Shown here: positions 33,704-35,849 of the stretch, one piece after another
Numbering within the stretch: the stretch's first letter is position 1
How the letters are laid out: every line of letters starts with the position of its first letter
Notes under the pieces: generated by a model
The model's input: only the letters and a program-made list of their open reading frames with translations
What the model was told of the DNA's origin: nothing
The model's database searches: none
Made by a program: the position numbers and the translations under genes
Assembly (NCBI GenBank): GCA_023229525.1
Contig: JALNZC010000043.1
Coordinates: 1 to 35,849 of the forward strand
Direction of reading: 5' to 3'
DNA: 35,849 nt
Source: Bacteroidales bacterium
GTDB lineage: Bacteria > Bacteroidota > Bacteroidia > Bacteroidales > FEN-979

Positions 33704-34527
33704 TTTACAAATTTTGCACCGGTCCATTTGTTTTCCACCATCGAGCTTACAAAATGTAATCCGCTTGGTGCTGCTGCAAGTTGTAACGACTGCAGATCTT
33801 CCTCATAAAATCCGCTGACCAGTAAGATCCCCGATGGGACTAAGAACTTCGCATAAGTTGGAATATCGCGGATCAGTACGTTCCGGTTAATATTGGCCAT
33901 AATAAGGTCGTAGGATGGCCCGGGGATATCCTGTACCTCACCCTGAAGAACTGTAACCAGGTGTACCTTATTTTTTTCCATGTTATCTCTTGCATTGTTA
34001 AAAGCCCACTCGTCATTATCAATGGCGATCACTTCCAGGGCTTTCATCTTTGATGCCAGAATAGCCAGGATACCTGTGCCGCAACCCATATCGAGAATCC
34101 GTTTCCCTTTAAGCGATTCTTTCATTAAAAACCGGATCATCATGTTGGTGGTTTCATGATGGGCGGTGCCAAATGACATCTTCGGCTCGATCACGATTTC
34201 ATATTGCATACCTGGAACAGATTGATGAAAAGGCGCCCTGACCATGCATTTTCCCTCGATGATCACTGGATCGTAATGGCTTTCCCAGATCGCGTTCCAG
34301 TTTTGACTCAATACCGTTTTATAATGATATTGTAATTGTTTCCTGTCAACCATATCATCGAGGAAAGGAAGGATAACCTCTTTTTGGAATCTATTTTCAG
34401 GAATATAACCAAGGATACTTTTTTCCTGTTCCGAAAAACTCTCGAAACCCATTTCTGCCAATAAGGCCATAAGAATCTCGGAATTGGTGGCGGAAGCAAG
34501 GGTGAATTCGAATTCGATATAATCCAT
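33700..34527 (-). CDS. prmA: Ribosomal protein L11 methyltransferase
   Basis: It adds methyl groups from S-adenosylmethionine to lysines and the N-terminus of ribosomal protein L11. The 275-residue protein has an N-terminal L11-binding part and a Rossmann methyltransferase: FGTAHHETTNMM (residues 119-130), the SAM loop ILDMGCGTGILA (144-155), AIDNDEWAFNNARDN, and DLIMANINRNVL as the motif IV-like block. It starts 3 bases after the tpiA stop region and its own stop overlaps the next gene's start, so tpiA, prmA and the giant gene form one operon. Confidence 0.94.
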   Translation of the reverse strand: MDYIEFEFTLASATNSEILMALLAEMGFESFSEQEKSILGYIPENRFQKEVILPFLDDMVDRKQLQYHYKTVLSQNWNAIWESHYDPVIIEGKCMVRAPFHQSVPGMQYEIVIEPKMSFGTAHHETTNMMIRFLMKESLKGKRILDMGCGTGILAILASKMKALEVIAIDNDEWAFNNARDNMEKNKVHLVTVLQGEVQDIPGPSYDLIMANINRNVLIRDIPTYAKFLVPSGILLVSGFYEEDLQSLQLAAAPSGLHFVSSMVENKWTGAKFVK

Positions 34528-34530
34528 GAA

Positions 34531-35289
34531 TTAAAGGGCTGAAACAATTTGTAAAAACTCCTCTGCTTTCAGGGATGCGCCGCCGATGAGACCACCATCC
34601 ACATCCGGCTGAGAGAAAAGTTCGGCCGCATTTTTGCCATTACAACTTCCGCCATAGAGTATCGTGGTGTTCCCGGCAGTTTCATGATCATATTTGGTTG
34701 CAATCAGCTGCCGGATATATGCATGCATCTCCTGGGCCTGTGCCGGGGTGGCATTCACACCGGTGCCAATGGCCCAAACTGGTTCATAGGCAATGACCAC
34801 CTGTGTGAAGGCCTCCACCGCGAGATGGAACAAGGATTCCTCCAGTTGCTTTTTCACCACCGCGAAATGGCGGTTGCCTTCCCGTTCCGGTAACACTTCA
34901 CCGCAGCAAAAGATCGGCCGGATCTCATGATTCAGGAGTGCATCAACTTTTTTAGCCAGGAATTCGTGACTCTCGTTAAAATATTTGCGACGTTCGGAAT
35001 GACCAATGATGCAATAATTCACCTTCAGTGAATGGAGCATCAGCGGACTGATCTCTCCTGTATATGCGCCGGAATCGGCCGGATAACAATTCTGGGCTCC
35101 CAAACTGAAATTTGATTCCTCCGCGACATCGGCCGCCATTTCAAGATAAAGAGCAGGTGGACAAAGTACGACTTCCGCATTTTCCAGCGCCACATCATCC
35201 AGCGCATCAGCAATATCCGTGATCAAAACTTCCGCATCATCAAAAGTCTTGTTCATTTTCCAGTTTCCCGCAACAATCCTTGTTCTCAT
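34531..35289 (-). CDS. tpiA: Triosephosphate isomerase
   Basis: The glycolytic enzyme interconverting dihydroxyacetone phosphate and glyceraldehyde-3-phosphate. At 252 residues the length is normal. The active site is complete: Asn9 and Lys11 (GNWKMN), His97 (IIGHSERR), Glu169 (AYEPVWAIGTG), and the phosphate-binding ILYGGS. It heads the tpiA-prmA-giant gene operon. A heptamer repeat lies in the gap before the partial ABC permease gene's stop, upstream of tpiA. Confidence 0.97.
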   Translation of the reverse strand: MRTRIVAGNWKMNKTFDDAEVLITDIADALDDVALENAEVVLCPPALYLEMAADVAEESNFSLGAQNCYPADSGAYTGEISPLMLHSLKVNYCIIGHSERRKYFNESHEFLAKKVDALLNHEIRPIFCCGEVLPEREGNRHFAVVKKQLEESLFHLAVEAFTQVVIAYEPVWAIGTGVNATPAQAQEMHAYIRQLIATKYDHETAGNTTILYGGSCNGKNAAELFSQPDVDGGLIGGASLKAEEFLQIVSAL

Positions 35290-35337
35290 ATCTCTTTTTG
35301 TTTTAGTTATTTAATTATTGTCTCGTCTAGTTTAAAC

Positions 35338-35370
35338 AAATCGTATATCGTAAATCGTATATCGTAAATC
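35338..35370. repeat. Heptamer tandem repeat, AAATCGT/ATATCGT type
   Basis: AAATCGT and ATATCGT alternate in four 7-base units (a perfect 14-base unit at 35338-35351 and 35352-35365) followed by AAATC. It lies in the 87-base gap between the ABC permease stop and the tpiA start, reading the heptamer in the opposite direction to the plsY copy. Confidence 0.8.
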
Positions 35371-35376
35371 CAATTT

Positions 35377-35849
35377 TCATTCTATTCTAACGCGCGGATC
35401 AAGCATTCCGTATATGATATCGACCATGAAATTAATAATGATCAGGATGATCGAGATAAACAGGACGGCTCCCATCACCACGGGAAAATCGTATTTATCC
35501 AGTGCGTTCACGATAACCACCCCGATGCCCTTCCAGTCGAAAATAAATTCCACGAAAACCGCACCTGCAAGCAGAGAAGCAAGCCAACCTGATATGGCAG
35601 TGACTACGGGATTAAGGGCATTCTTCAGCGCGTGTTTGAAGATGATCCGACCTTTTCCCAATCCTTTGGCCCGGGCGGTCCGGATGTAATCCTGGGTCAT
35701 CTCTTCCAGTAAGGAGTTCCGTGTAAGTTCCACGATGATGGCCAGGGGCCGGATACCCAGCGTAAAGGCAGGAAGAATCAGATTTTTCAGATCCAGGTAT
35801 TCACCCCTTCCGAAATCGTCGACCGTAAAAAGGCTCCCGGTCATATTCA
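35377..35849 (-). CDS. Oligopeptide-type ABC transporter permease (5' part outside window)
   Basis: The C-terminal 157 residues of an inner-membrane permease of the DppB/OppB family; the frame runs off the window edge, so the start is not visible. The EAA loop that contacts the ATPase is clear: EMTQDYIRTARAKGLGKGRIIFKHALKNAL. It is followed by three hydrophobic segments (GWLASLLAGAVFVEFIF; FPVVMGAVLFISIILIIINFMVDIIYG) and the family's typical C-terminus YGMLDPRVRIE. Substrate (di-, oligopeptide or nickel) cannot be told. The remaining transporter genes should lie to the right. Confidence 0.9.
   Translation of the reverse strand, partial: NMTGSLFTVDDFGRGEYLDLKNLILPAFTLGIRPLAIIVELTRNSLLEEMTQDYIRTARAKGLGKGRIIFKHALKNALNPVVTAISGWLASLLAGAVFVEFIFDWKGIGVVIVNALDKYDFPVVMGAVLFISIILIIINFMVDIIYGMLDPRVRIE

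Overview
The window reads as a stretch of a Bacteroidota chromosome, most likely a Bacteroidales-like environmental lineage; genus cannot be told from sequence alone. The signs are secreted proteins ending in type IX secretion (T9SS) sorting domains, a Porin_10-type outer-membrane protein, promoters of the Bacteroidota form TTG/TTTG-N17-21-TAnnTTTG, almost no Shine-Dalgarno sequences, and lipoprotein and cell-envelope genes typical of the phylum. No rRNA, tRNA, CRISPR array, insertion sequence or prophage was seen.

Layout. 1-2,800 is noticeably AT-rich and carries three minus-strand secreted proteins: a truncated-by-the-window T9SS-type protein, a protein with a phage-tail-spike-like (S74) chaperone region plus T9SS tail, and a GH16 glycoside hydrolase. 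3,000-9,340 holds a large putative porin, a DUF2148 ferredoxin-like protein, an aldo/keto reductase, a plastocyanin-like copper protein with T9SS tail, a C-terminally truncated old-yellow-enzyme gene, a possible signal-peptide stub, and a TerB/DnaJ membrane protein. 9,379-12,043 is a two-gene lysine catabolism operon (lysine-ketoglutarate reductase and saccharopine dehydrogenase), the two halves of animal/plant AASS as separate genes. mtgA diverges from it.

12,900-26,200 is a plus-strand block of central carbon metabolism: pyruvate phosphate dikinase, (an alpha-galactosidase lipoprotein), malic enzyme with phosphotransacetylase-like tail, a class I aminotransferase, ATP-type PEP carboxykinase, a mitochondrial-like citrate synthase and malate dehydrogenase. 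Together they interconvert pyruvate, PEP, oxaloacetate, malate and citrate, with the aminotransferase plausibly feeding in aspartate carbon. Strong intrinsic terminators divide the block into ppdK | maeB-aminotransferase-pckA | citrate synthase-mdh | cold-shock gene.

26,600-35,849 is minus-strand housekeeping: dnaN plus a small lipoprotein, plsY, then tpiA-prmA-(1,500-residue exported protein of unknown function, start codon overlapping the prmA stop), and a partial oligopeptide-type ABC permease. The most unusual items are the short heptanucleotide tandem repeats in several gaps between genes, the giant unrecognised exported protein coupled to prmA, the truncated flavoprotein gene ending in a nested inverted repeat, and a palindrome lying across the ppdK promoter. 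I did not find a clear new multi-gene system; most of the window is ordinary chromosomal content.
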